Program-made: the position numbers and the translations under genes | The notes under the pieces: model-generated | The model's input: the letters and a program-made list of their open reading frames with translations, nothing else | The model's database searches: none | Told to the model about the DNA's origin: nothing | Shown here: positions 54,101-62,185 of the stretch, one piece after another | Position numbering within the stretch: position 1 is the first letter of the stretch | Layout: every line of letters begins with the position of its first letter | DNA from: JBBIQS01 sp037442205 | Lineage (GTDB): Bacteria; Myxococcota; Myxococcia; Myxococcales; UBA5297 | NCBI GenBank assembly: GCA_037442205.1 | Contig: JBBIQS010000008.1 | Span: forward strand, 1-64,000 | Reading direction: 5' to 3' | DNA length: 64,000 nt

Positions 54101-54449
54101 GGTGGCGGTCTCGACCGGTTCCTACTCCTGGACCTGCAAGGTGCCGTGTCCGTACTTCACCGGCGACTGCAACAACGACATGAACGACGGCTGCGAGGTC
54201 AACCTGGCCACCGACCGGCAGAACTGCGGGGCCTGCGGCAGTGCCTGCGCGCTGGTGCCGAACGGGCAGTACGCGTGCTCGCACGCGGTCTGCGGACCGG
54301 CGATCGTCTGCAACGCCAATTTCGGCAACTGCAACATGTTCGCGGCCGACGGCTGCGAGACCAACCTCCTGTTCGACAGCAACAACTGCGGCTTCTGCGG
54401 CTTGAGGTGCTTCTTCCCGGCGACCTGCAAGGCGGGAATCTGCGGGTAG
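51099..54449 (+). CDS. collagen-like surface protein with 12 Cys modules
   Basis: This 1116-residue exported protein has a signal peptide (MKTIAACLAALALLLSWSALAEP). Residues 22-150 form a beta-rich domain (VHQGRLVGLNDQPVAGPVDMTFRVYDA...) of the type found at the start of many bacterial tail-fibre or surface proteins. Residues 162-930 alternate 12 copies of a module of about 32 residues (GVSVTG..EPAG.NC..GGMKYTSASGTTYVCNG, two cysteines each) with Gly-X-Y collagen stretches (GPQGPAG, GATGAT). The C-terminal part has CN.NFGNCN and DRQNCGACGSAC motifs, as in other Myxococcota Cys-rich proteins. Collagen stretches form triple helices, so a trimeric stalk is inferred. The start overlaps the lipoprotein gene by 4 bp. 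Confidence 0.92.
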   Translation: MKTIAACLAALALLLSWSALAEPVPQKLVHQGRLVGLNDQPVAGPVDMTFRVYDAETAATPLWTETTQVTLTNGYYSVPLGAATAFTQGLFNGAPRWLGITVGTDDEMVPRAPILSVPYALTAGDAVGEIHPVSVSVGGQTVIDSTGKWVGPTTGLAGPAGQSVQTSAEPPGPNCPTGGVMLVSASGTNYLCNGAASSGGIEAVPEPVGANCAAGGLKLTSSAGVSYLCNGTPGAQGVQGPTGPQGPQGVPGAQGVQGPVGLPGANGFSVAVASEAPGPNCTWGGLKVTSATGDSFVCNGAPGSQGSQGIQGLQGPAGANGVSVTGAIEPPGLNCPAGGMKYTSATGTSYVCDGAIGPQGAMGLTGPQGPAGAMGATGLQGPMGLTGPQGPAGANGATGPQGPAGANGVSVTGSIEPAGLNCPAGGMKYTSATGTSYVCNGAIGPQGPAGATGPQGPAGAGGAAGATGATGPQGPAGANGVSVTGAVELAGANCAAGGVKYTSASGTTYVCNGQVGATGATGAVGPMGPQGPAGPAGPQGPAGANGVSVTGVAEPAGVNCAAGGMKYTSASGTTYVCNGQVGATGATGAAGPTGPQGPMGLTGSQGPAGAMGATGPQGPAGANGVSVTGVAEPAGVNCAAGGMKYTSASGTTYVCNGQLGATGATGAAGPTGPQGPMGATGPQGPAGASGISVTGVAEPAGVNCAAGGMKYTSASGTTYVCNGQVGATGATGAAGPTGPQGPAGGNGVSVTGVVELAGVNCAAGGMKYTSASGTTYVCNGQAGAPGATGAAGPTGPQGLTGPAGSQGPAGANGVSVVGASEPAGLNCTFGGTRLSSASGITYVCNGAPGSQGPQGIQGLQGPAGAAGAAGANGATGATGAPGQSVTGSSEPAGANCTYGGSRFSSASGMSFACNGAPGATGAQGPAGPTNLFGSGTTGYVPVWTAANTFGNSSLTDNGLMVQTVESLSGGQLCIGTDCRSSFNNPDALSVNPMPRTCPVGQVAVSTGSYSWTCKVPCPYFTGDCNNDMNDGCEVNLATDRQNCGACGSACALVPNGQYACSHAVCGPAIVCNANFGNCNMFAADGCETNLLFDSNNCGFCGLRCFFPATCKAGICG
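51582..53843 (+). repeat. 12 coding Cys modules separated by collagen stretches
   Basis: Twelve copies of a module of about 96-105 bp encode the two-cysteine unit ending in CNG (one CDG). Copies 6-10 are nearly identical at DNA level, while the first three and last two are divergent. This gradient suggests recent expansion from the centre by unequal recombination. Confidence 0.9.
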
Positions 54450-54536
54450 GCCTCGCGGCGAGACTCGGGGCGGGCAGAAGCTGGCGCGGTTCCGGCCGGT
54501 CAGAGGTGAGACCAGGGGATTGCCGGAGCGAGTTCC

Positions 54537-54558
54537 GATCGATCAGAACTGAAGCCGG
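54537..54558 (+). repeat. 22-bp direct repeat, right copy
   Basis: This is the partner of 50535-50556, matching 20 of 22 bases, located 88 bp after the collagen-like gene. Its surroundings are GC-rich, with no recognisable transposase or integrase. Confidence 0.55.
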
Positions 54559-54624
54559 CGCCGGCGCCACCGCCGGCGCGCGCCTGCTCTCATCGAGCGG
54601 CATGAGGCGAAAAGTGACGCGTCC

Positions 54625-55278
54625 TCACCACCGATACCGCCACCCCATGTCGATCTCCATGTTGTCGAGCGAGAGGGCGATGGTGTCGAAGAAGCGGGCC
54701 CGACTGTAGTGGTAGCTGGCCTCGGCGAAGAACCATTCCCCGAGGATGTTGAAGTCGCTTCCCGCCGAGAGTCGGGTGTCGTGCGAGGTGGCCGACCCGG
54801 GGACCTGGGAGATCATGCTGATCTGCAGCAGCAATCCGTATTCGACGAAGGGGCGCCAGAAGGCGCTCTCGTCCTCGGCGTTGGCCAGGTAGTGCTTGAG
54901 CAGCAATCCGTAGCCGACCTGTTGCAGCGCCTGTGCGCCGGTGAAGTAGCGGTAGGAGAGGTTGATTCCCAGCGCGAAGGCCGGCTTGAGCATGAACTCG
55001 TACGAGCCGTACAGCCCGGTCCCCGACTGGCTGGCGTTCTCGAAGTCATGGCGGAAGAGGAACTGGTAGCTGGGGCCAATGCGCAGCGCGCGATCGAGGA
55101 ACGCCTTGGCCGGCGGAGCTGGGGTGAGCGCTGGAGACGCGGGGGCAACCTCGGCGGCCGCCGGAGCGAGAGCCGCCGCGGGCTCGTCGGCGAGAGCGGC
55201 CGCGCCTTGAAGGAGTGCGGCCGCGAGCAGGCACCCTGTGAGGCAGGACAGACGAGCAGGAGAGTGAATTGAACGCAT
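54625..55278 (-). CDS. outer-membrane beta-barrel protein
   Basis: This 217-residue protein has a signal peptide ending near ALADEP, then an Ala/Pro linker (31-58). Alternating amphipathic strands with aromatic girdles follow (FLFRHDFENASQSGTGLYGSYEFML, LGINLSYRYFTG, LLKHYLANAEDESAFWRPFVEYGLLL). It ends DMGWRYRW, with an aromatic last residue as used for outer-membrane insertion. Family unknown. It reads convergently towards the collagen-like gene with 175 bp between. Confidence 0.8.
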   Translation of the reverse strand: MRSIHSPARLSCLTGCLLAAALLQGAAALADEPAAALAPAAAEVAPASPALTPAPPAKAFLDRALRIGPSYQFLFRHDFENASQSGTGLYGSYEFMLKPAFALGINLSYRYFTGAQALQQVGYGLLLKHYLANAEDESAFWRPFVEYGLLLQISMISQVPGSATSHDTRLSAGSDFNILGEWFFAEASYHYSRARFFDTIALSLDNMEIDMGWRYRW

Positions 55279-55339
55279 TTCAGCCTCGGTAGCTGTGGGA
55301 GAAGGAGAAGATCGACGACGCCGACGGAGGGAGGCGCGG

Positions 55340-56437
55340 CTAGGAACTGGCCCCGAGGCCTTCCTTGGCGGCCTGCGGCGGGTTCGGCTTGCGCGCGATC
55401 TGGGTCAGCGGACCTTCGACGAAGCGGTAGAAGATCGCCGCCGCCAGGAGGCTCAGGGTGGCGGACAGGAACATCGCCGCCCACGCCGCGCCAGGCTTGT
55501 CGGCCAGGGTGCCGTGGAAGGCTCCGTTGATGACGAGGCTCACCGGGAAGTGGATGAGGAACAGGCTGTAGGAGATCTTCCCCAGGTAGGCGCTGGCGCG
55601 GCTGCGAGGCCAGCTGTCGAGCTTGCCCAGCCGCCAGACCAGCCAGACGACGACCGCGGTTCCCATCGCGACCATGTGCCGCGGCCGGAACTCGACCACA
55701 TTGGCGACGATCATCACCGCCATGTAGAGAGCCAGCATCCACTGCGGCCAGCGCCGCGACACCGTCCACTCCAGCGCCATCCCCAGGAAGTAGCTGCCGA
55801 AGAAGTAGATGCCGAAGTGGTCGAACTGCTCGGCGCGGCGGTTGAAGTAGAAGAGCGCGCTCAGCGCGAAGGCCGCGAAGATCCCCTGGGCGATGTTGCG
55901 GCCCCTGTCCGCCCCCGTCGCCCGCACGCACAGCGCGGTCACCAGCAGAGAGATCAGGAACAGCTGGAAGTCCACCGCCAGGTACCAGATGCCGGTGGTC
56001 AGCGGCTCGAACCCGAGCACGTCCTGGAGCAGCACGAGATGGGCCAGCAGCGAGGGGATCGTCGGCGGCCCGGAGATAGACCAGTGATCCATCATCGACC
56101 GCGACAGGGCATTGGCCCCGATCGCGATGATCAGGATCGCGATGTACGGCCCGGCGATGCGCCGGTATCTGTGCCAGATGGTCTGGCCGATGCTCTTCCA
56201 GTCGGCGGGCGGGCGCGCCAGGGCGCGGGAGATCAGGAATCCGCCGAGCACGAAGAACAGCTGCACCGAGAAGCGGGCGTAGTCGTAGAGGAAGTCCACC
56301 GCCCACGGCGCCGTCGGATAGGCGTAGTCGGACAGCGGCCCGTAGAAGGCCAGGTGGTGCCACATCGTCAGCTGCGAGGCGAGGGCTCGCCCGAGCTCGA
56401 GGCTGGGCAGTCGCGGGGAGGCGGTGGGCGTGGTCAT
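55340..56437 (-). CDS. acyltransferase-3 (OafA/YrhL-like) membrane protein
   Basis: This 365-residue protein has about 10-11 membrane helices. Family features are SLELGRALASQLTMWHHLAFYG (the early R...H region), FVLGGFLISRALARPP, SAYLGKISYSLFLIHFPV near the C-terminus and the final FYRFVEGPL. Acyltransferase-3 proteins O-acylate sugars of surface polysaccharides or lipids. The substrate is unknown. It follows the DUF1854 gene by 8 bp and may belong to the same transcript. Confidence 0.9.
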   Translation of the reverse strand: MTTPTASPRLPSLELGRALASQLTMWHHLAFYGPLSDYAYPTAPWAVDFLYDYARFSVQLFFVLGGFLISRALARPPADWKSIGQTIWHRYRRIAGPYIAILIIAIGANALSRSMMDHWSISGPPTIPSLLAHLVLLQDVLGFEPLTTGIWYLAVDFQLFLISLLVTALCVRATGADRGRNIAQGIFAAFALSALFYFNRRAEQFDHFGIYFFGSYFLGMALEWTVSRRWPQWMLALYMAVMIVANVVEFRPRHMVAMGTAVVVWLVWRLGKLDSWPRSRASAYLGKISYSLFLIHFPVSLVINGAFHGTLADKPGAAWAAMFLSATLSLLAAAIFYRFVEGPLTQIARKPNPPQAAKEGLGASS

Positions 56438-56445
56438 CGGCCGAA

Positions 56446-56913
56446 CTAGAGGTACTGGTTGAGGATGCGCCGGCTGGCGGCATCGAGGGTGCGAGTGTCG
56501 AGGATGCGGTAGCGCACCCCGTGGTCGTCGTTGATCAGCGCGCCGTGCTCGCCCAGCCGGCGGATGGCGTCCTCATTGGGAAGCGTGAACGAGGTCTCTC
56601 CGCGGTCGGTGGCCACCTTCCACTGCGTCGGCTCCGAGCCCGGCGAGACGCTGTGGATCTTGCGGATCTGCGGGATCAGCTCCCGGCTGGCGAGGTCCTG
56701 CTCCAACAGCTTGCGCTGGGAATCGGAGAGAGAATCCAGGGTCGCCAGCAGGTAGAGCTCGCGCCCGCGCTCGTCGCAGAGGGAGATCCACTCGTTTGGC
56801 GAGGTGAACGGGAAGCAGCGCACCGGCGTCACGCCAATCGTCCGCTCGCCGCCAGGCGGCGTCATCGCCAATCGCCCGAAGGCGTCGTGCTCCAGCGCCA
56901 GATCGATCTTCAC
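56446..56913 (-). CDS. DUF1854 protein of the cyanophycin locus
   Basis: This 155-residue soluble protein (VKIDLALEHDAFGRLAMTPPGGERTIGVTPVRCFP...) belongs to DUF1854, a family regularly found next to cphA and an ABC transporter. Marks are FPFTSPNEWISLCDERGREL and the C-terminal HGVRYRILDTRTLDAASRRIL. It starts at GTG 56913, overlapping the transporter stop (GTGA), so the two are translated together. Its function is not established; a cytoplasmic accessory role to the transporter is inferred. Confidence 0.85.
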   Translation of the reverse strand: MKIDLALEHDAFGRLAMTPPGGERTIGVTPVRCFPFTSPNEWISLCDERGRELYLLATLDSLSDSQRKLLEQDLASRELIPQIRKIHSVSPGSEPTQWKVATDRGETSFTLPNEDAIRRLGEHGALINDDHGVRYRILDTRTLDAASRRILNQYL

Positions 56914-59222
56914 GACGCCTCCCGCACCGGCTGAGCCGCGCCCGCCCGGATCTCCAGCGCCGGCTCCTCGGCCGGCCGTTGCTGCTGCGCCTGGTAGAGC
57001 CGGTGGTAGATGCCCTGGGCCGCCATCAGCTGGGAGTGATCGCCGACCTCGGCGATCTTCCCCTGGTCCAAGACCACCAGCCGATCGGCGTTGCGCAACG
57101 TGCTCAGCCGGTGGGCGATGGCGATGGTGGTCCGCCCGCGCACGAGGTTGTCGAGCGCTTCCTGGATCTGCCGCTCGGTCTGGGTGTCCACCGACGAGGT
57201 GGCCTCGTCGAGGATCAGGATGCGCGGGTCGATCAGCAGCGCCCGGGCGATGGAGATCCGCTGCCGCTCGCCGCCGGAGAGGGTCTGGCCGCGCTCGCCG
57301 ACGATCGAGTCGTAGCCCTCGGGCAACTGCAGGATGAACTCGTGCGCCCGCGCTGCCCGCGCCGCCTGGATGATCTCCTCGCGCGTGGCGTTGGGCCGGC
57401 CGTAGGCGATGTTGTCGGCGATGGTCCCGTAGAACAGGAAGGGGTCCTGCAGCACGATGCCGATGTTCCGGCGGTACTCGGAGAGCGGGTAGCTGCGGAT
57501 GTCCACGCCATCGACCAGCACCGCGCCTTCGCTCGGGTCGTAGAAGCGGCAGACCAGGTTGAGCAGGGTGCTCTTGCCGGCGCCGGTCGACCCCACCAGG
57601 CCGATCATCTCGCCGGGCTTGATCTTGAAGCTCACCGTGTCGGTGACCTGGCGGGTGCCGAAGCGGAAGCTGACACCGCGCAGCTCGATCTCTCCGCGCA
57701 GCTTGCCCGGAGACACCGGGGTGGCCGGCTCGGGGACGCTCGGCGCCCGGTCGAGGATCTCGAAGATGCGCTGGGCGCTGGCCGCGGCGCGCTGGGTGTT
57801 GCCGGCCATGCGGGTCATCGACTCGAGCCGCGTGTAGAAGCGCGCGATGTAGGCCAAAAAGGCGGTCAGGATCCCGACGGTGATCCGCTGGTCGTAGACC
57901 CGCCACGCTCCCAGCGCCCAGGCCACCAACAGCCCGAGCTGGTTGAGCAGCGCCACCATCGGCCAGAAGAACGTCCACAGCCGGTTGACCCGGTCGTTGG
58001 CGGCGACGATGCGGTCGTTGGCGCCCCGGAAGCGATCGACCTCGCGCTGCTCCTGGGCGAAGGCCTTCACCACCCGCACTCCGGGGATGGTGTCGGCGAG
58101 GATGCTGGTCATGTCCGCCCAGGCCCGGCTGCCGTGCAGGAAGCCGTGGGTCAGCCGGTTGCGGGTGAAGAGCGTCAGCCAGGCCACCAGCGGGAAGGTG
58201 CAGAGCGTGGCCAGCGCCAGCCACACGTCCATGTAGAAGAGCATCGCCGCCGAGCCGCCGATCATCAGCACGTCGGTGACGAAGTCCATCAGCGTGTCGG
58301 AGAGGAAGTTGCAGATCCGGTCGGTGTCGCTGCTGATGCGCGAGACCAGGTCTCCCGTGCGCTTGGTGGAGAAGTACTCGAGCGACAGCTTCTGCAGGTG
58401 GCGGTAGGTGGTGTTGCGTAGGTCGGCGCTGATCCGCTCGCTCAGCCGCGCCAGCACCCAGCCCTGCGCCCAGGCCAGCGCCCAGGAGAGGAACGCCGCC
58501 CCCAGCATCCCGAGCAGGAAGTAGGGGACCCGCTCGAACGGCTTGCGCGCCTGCTGGCGCAGCTCGTTGAGCCTGACCTCCTTCTGCGCCGCCGGCAGGT
58601 CGGCCCGGTCGCGGGTCTCCTTCACCTGGTTCTGGTAGGGCGCCAGGATGTCGTCGACCAGCGGCCAGGTCAGGTAGGGCGGCACCATGCCCGCGGCGGT
58701 GGCCCCCAGCGTCAGCGCCACTCCCAGGCTCAGCACCGCCAGGTGCGGGCGGGCGAAGCGCAGCAGCCGCCACAGCGTCCCGACCTTCGCCGGCGCCTCG
58801 TGCTGCACCGCCTCAGGTATTTCAGCTTCCTCGGCTGAAGCCTGGGTCTCGGGCGTCCCCGCCTTCAGCCGATCAAAGGTGTCGACCAGCGCCCGGGCCT
58901 GTCGCGCCAGCCCGACGGTGTAGGACCAGACGCCCAGCCGCGCGTCTTTGCCCAAAGCCTCGAGTTTGCCAAGCCCGCCGCGGTCGGTCGCCGCCAGCTG
59001 CGCGATCTCCGACAGCTTTATCGACTGGACGTTGCCTGCCTGGCTGGCCAGCAGCCGGGAAGCGGTGAGCACCACCGCCCCGGGGCGGAAACCGTGGCCG
59101 GGATCGAGGTCGACGGCAGCGAAAGCCTCAACAGTTTCGCCGGCTTGGAGCGCGAGCTCGATCGGCCGGCGCAGGTCGTCTGAGAGCTGTCGGAAGCCTT
59201 CTCGGGCGGCGTTCTTTTCCAC
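56910..59222 (-). CDS. cyanophycin-associated ABC transporter (fused TMD-NBD)
   Basis: This 770-residue half-transporter has an extra N-terminal domain of about 140 residues (FRQLSDDLRRPIELALQAGETVEAF..., then AVVLTASRLLASQAGNVQSIKLSEIAQL) before six membrane helices (about 165-460). The ATPase domain follows: Walker A GSTGAGKST (near 541), signature LSGGERQR (near 645), Walker B ILILDEATSSVD and switch AIAHRLST. The N-terminal domain resembles a PH-like regulatory module and is not found in ordinary MsbA-type exporters. GTG 59222 is chosen because it precedes the family-like start; an upstream ATG gives an unlikely Trp/Pro/Cys-rich leader. The substrate is unknown. Confidence 0.9.
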   Translation of the reverse strand: MEKNAAREGFRQLSDDLRRPIELALQAGETVEAFAAVDLDPGHGFRPGAVVLTASRLLASQAGNVQSIKLSEIAQLAATDRGGLGKLEALGKDARLGVWSYTVGLARQARALVDTFDRLKAGTPETQASAEEAEIPEAVQHEAPAKVGTLWRLLRFARPHLAVLSLGVALTLGATAAGMVPPYLTWPLVDDILAPYQNQVKETRDRADLPAAQKEVRLNELRQQARKPFERVPYFLLGMLGAAFLSWALAWAQGWVLARLSERISADLRNTTYRHLQKLSLEYFSTKRTGDLVSRISSDTDRICNFLSDTLMDFVTDVLMIGGSAAMLFYMDVWLALATLCTFPLVAWLTLFTRNRLTHGFLHGSRAWADMTSILADTIPGVRVVKAFAQEQREVDRFRGANDRIVAANDRVNRLWTFFWPMVALLNQLGLLVAWALGAWRVYDQRITVGILTAFLAYIARFYTRLESMTRMAGNTQRAAASAQRIFEILDRAPSVPEPATPVSPGKLRGEIELRGVSFRFGTRQVTDTVSFKIKPGEMIGLVGSTGAGKSTLLNLVCRFYDPSEGAVLVDGVDIRSYPLSEYRRNIGIVLQDPFLFYGTIADNIAYGRPNATREEIIQAARAARAHEFILQLPEGYDSIVGERGQTLSGGERQRISIARALLIDPRILILDEATSSVDTQTERQIQEALDNLVRGRTTIAIAHRLSTLRNADRLVVLDQGKIAEVGDHSQLMAAQGIYHRLYQAQQQRPAEEPALEIRAGAAQPVREAS

Positions 59223-59507
59223 GGGACTCCCGGAAAGCGGTTCCCTGCCGCATGGCCAGGGCGCCCATGTATACTTCCGGACCATACCCCAGGTACAGGC
59301 CCCCTGACCCTCCGGGCCTGGAAAGTCCGTGGATTTCCGCCGCTCTAGCTGCCCAGGCCGCCGCCCGGAACCTCCTCCTGCCGGGCTCGGGCGGTCTTTT
59401 TCTTAGAGAATCGAATGTCCAATCCGAAACTGTCGTCCTTTGAGGCGCCCGCAGCCGGCCCCGAGGAGGCTCCCCGGTCGGCAGCGCGCACAGGTGAACG
59501 GCAAGCT
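59223..59507. other. divergent promoter region of the cyanophycin locus
   Basis: This 285-bp region separates the leftward transporter gene from the rightward synthetase gene. A palindrome GTATAC (59269-59274) sits in AT-richer sequence and offers TATACT rightwards and TATACA leftwards as -10 candidates; neither has a good -35. If the synthetase starts at ATG 59415, the last 93 bases are coding. Confidence 0.35.
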
Positions 59508-62126
59508 ATGGAGATTCTTAAGATTTCAGCCCTGCGCGGGCCCAACATCTGGTCCCGCAAGCCGACCCTCGAAGCTTGGGTCGATCTCCAGGATCTGAAG
59601 GACACCTCCTCCGACTCCATCCCCGGCTACGTCGACCGGCTGATGGCCTATCTGCCCGGGCTGATCGAGCACCGCTGCAGCGTGGGCGAGCGGGGCGGCT
59701 TCCTCAAGCGGCTGCGCGACGGCACCTACCCGGCGCACACCCTCGAGCACGTCACCATCGAGCTGCAGACGCTGGCCGGGACGGTGGTCGGCTTCGGCAA
59801 GGCCCGCGAGACCTCGCGCGAGGGCGTCTACAAGGTGGTGGTCCGCTTCAAGGACGAGCAGGTGGCCAGGGCCTGCCTGCTCACCGCCCGCGAGTTGATC
59901 CTGGCGGCGATGCGCGATCGCCCCTTCGACCTGGCCGGCGAGGTGAAGCGGCTCAAGGAGCTGGCCGACAGCGTGATGCTCGGCCCGAGCACCGCGGCCA
60001 TCGTCAACGCCGCCGAGGCCCGCGGCATCCCGGCCCGGCGGCTGAGCGAGGGCAGCCTGGTGCAACTGGGGCAGGGCGTGAAGCAGCGGCGGATCTGGAC
60101 CGCCGAGACCGACCGCACCAGCGCCATCGCCGAGTCGATCGCCAGCGACAAGGAGCTGACCAAGAGCCTGCTGCGGGCCGGCGGAGTGCCGGTCCCCGAG
60201 GGACGCGCGGTGGAGAGCGCCGCCGACGCCTGGGCCGCCGCGCAGGAGTTCGGCGGGGCGGTGGTGGTCAAGCCGGTCGACGGCAACCACGGGCGCGGGG
60301 TCTCGATCCAGCTCACCGAGCGCGCCGACATCGAGTCCGCCTACCAGCTCGCTCTCGAGGAGGGAAGCGGGGTGCTGGTCGAGCGCTTCATCCCGGGCAA
60401 CGAGCACCGGCTGCTGGTGGTGGGCAACAAGCTGGTGGCGGCGGCGCGCGGCGAGACGGCCTATGTCACCGGCGATGGCGAGCACAGCGTCGAGAAGCTG
60501 GTCGAGCTGCAGCTCAACTCCGACCCGCGCCGCGGCGAGGGCGACGAGTGCCCGCTCAACCCGGTGGAGATCGACGCGGTGGCCTGCTTGGAGCTGCAGC
60601 GCCAGGGCCTGAACCCGAAGGCGGTGCCGGCCAAGGGCGCGCGAATCCTCATCCAGCGCAACGGCAACGTGGCCTTCGACGTCACCGAGTTGGTCCACCC
60701 CACCGTCGCCGCCCACGCGGTGCTGGCGGCCAGGATCGTCGGGCTGGACATCGCCGGGCTCGACCTGGTGGTCGAGGACATCTCCAAGCCGCTCGAGCCG
60801 CAGCGCGGGGCGGTGGTCGAGGTCAACGCCGGCCCCGGGCTGCACCCGCACCTCAAGCCGGCCTCCGGCAAGCCGCAGCCGGTGGGCGAGGCCATCGCCG
60901 CCACTCTCTTCCCCGAGGGCGAGGACGGCCGCATCCCCATCGTCTGCGTCACCGGCACCAATGGCAAGACCACCGTCTCGCGGCTCACCGCCCACATGCT
61001 GCGCACCGCCGGCTGGGTCACCGGGCTGGCCTGCTCCGACGGCGTGGACGTCGACGGCCGGCCGGTGGACGGCGGCGACTGCGCCGGACCGCGCAGCGCC
61101 CGCAAGGTGCTGATGAACCCCACCGTCGAGGCGGCGGTGCTCGAGGCTGGTCGCGGCGGCATCCTGCGCGAGGGGCTGGGCTTCGATCGCTGCCAGGTGG
61201 CGGTGGTGACCAACATCGGCGAGGCCGATCACCTGGGCGAATACTTCATCGATACGCCCGAGCAGATGTACACGGTGAAGCGCAGCCCGGTAGACGTGGT
61301 GCTGGCCACCGGGGCGGCGGTGCTCAAGGCCGATGAGCCGCTGGTGGCGGAGATGGCGCCGCTGAGCGCCGGATCGGTGGTCTTCTTCGCCCTCGACGCC
61401 AACCACCCGGTGGTCGCCGCCCACCGCGCCCAGGGCAAGCGGGCGGTGGTGGTCAAGGACGGCGCGGTGGTGCTGGCCGAGGGCGACTCCGAGCAGGTGC
61501 TGGCGCCGCTGTCGGCGATTCCCTTGGCCCGCGCCGGTGCGGTGGGCTTCCAGGTGGAGAACGTGCTGGCCGCGGTCGGAGCCGCCTGGTCGCTCAAGAT
61601 CTCGCCCGAGGCGATGCGCAGCGCGCTGGCCGCCTTCCGCGGCGACGCCGGCGATCTGCCCGGACGCTTCAACCTCTTCGAGGCCGGCGGAGCCAAGGTG
61701 CTGGTGGACGACTGCCACAACGCCTCGGCGCTCCGCTCGCTGTCGGCGGCGCTGGACAAGCTCGGCTATTCGCAGCGGGCGGCGGTCTACTCGGCGGGCG
61801 CCAATCGCCGCGACCAGGACATCGTCCGCCAGGGCGAAGTGCTGGCCCAGGCCTTCGACCAGGTCTTCATCTACGAGGATCCGTCGGCCTCCGATCGGCA
61901 GCCTGGCCAGATCACTACGCTGCTGCGCCAGGGGCTGGCCAAGGGCGGGCGAGTCCAGAAAATCCAGGAGATTCGCGGGCATCGGCAGGCCATCGAGGCC
62001 GCGCTGAATCAAGTGAAGAGAGACGAGCTGGTCGTCGTCCAGACAGAAGACAACGGTGTTGAACCCACGCTGGCCATCGTCAGAGCGTGGGCGGCCCAGC
62101 GCCAGGCGGCGCGGAGCGGCACCTGA
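59508..62126 (+). CDS. cphA: cyanophycin synthetase, first copy
   Basis: This 872-residue enzyme polymerises Asp and Arg into cyanophycin (ATP-dependent). It starts MEILKISALRGPNIWSRK, the family N-terminus. An ATP-grasp domain (about 213-440) has PVDGNHGRGV and EVNAGPGLHPHL, and the Mur-ligase-like half has CVTGTNGKTTVSRL (P-loop near 481) and a late PGRFNLFE. The Mur motif usually written DYAHN reads VDDCHN here (near 735). An in-frame ATG at 59415 would add 31 low-complexity residues; 59508 is preferred because it aligns with the second copy, though its ribosome site (AGGTGA) is distant. Length fits the family. Confidence 0.95.
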   Translation: MEILKISALRGPNIWSRKPTLEAWVDLQDLKDTSSDSIPGYVDRLMAYLPGLIEHRCSVGERGGFLKRLRDGTYPAHTLEHVTIELQTLAGTVVGFGKARETSREGVYKVVVRFKDEQVARACLLTARELILAAMRDRPFDLAGEVKRLKELADSVMLGPSTAAIVNAAEARGIPARRLSEGSLVQLGQGVKQRRIWTAETDRTSAIAESIASDKELTKSLLRAGGVPVPEGRAVESAADAWAAAQEFGGAVVVKPVDGNHGRGVSIQLTERADIESAYQLALEEGSGVLVERFIPGNEHRLLVVGNKLVAAARGETAYVTGDGEHSVEKLVELQLNSDPRRGEGDECPLNPVEIDAVACLELQRQGLNPKAVPAKGARILIQRNGNVAFDVTELVHPTVAAHAVLAARIVGLDIAGLDLVVEDISKPLEPQRGAVVEVNAGPGLHPHLKPASGKPQPVGEAIAATLFPEGEDGRIPIVCVTGTNGKTTVSRLTAHMLRTAGWVTGLACSDGVDVDGRPVDGGDCAGPRSARKVLMNPTVEAAVLEAGRGGILREGLGFDRCQVAVVTNIGEADHLGEYFIDTPEQMYTVKRSPVDVVLATGAAVLKADEPLVAEMAPLSAGSVVFFALDANHPVVAAHRAQGKRAVVVKDGAVVLAEGDSEQVLAPLSAIPLARAGAVGFQVENVLAAVGAAWSLKISPEAMRSALAAFRGDAGDLPGRFNLFEAGGAKVLVDDCHNASALRSLSAALDKLGYSQRAAVYSAGANRRDQDIVRQGEVLAQAFDQVFIYEDPSASDRQPGQITTLLRQGLAKGGRVQKIQEIRGHRQAIEAALNQVKRDELVVVQTEDNGVEPTLAIVRAWAAQRQAARSGT

Positions 62127-62185
62127 GTCAGCGAGGAATGACCGTGAAGGCAAAGAGCGGGGCTTTGACGTCGAAGGAGCGTTCC

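Noticed and set aside
50535..54558. Direct repeats taken as ends of a mobile element
   Set aside because: No transposase, integrase, inverted ends or target-site duplication is visible, so mobility is not claimed; the repeats are only reported.
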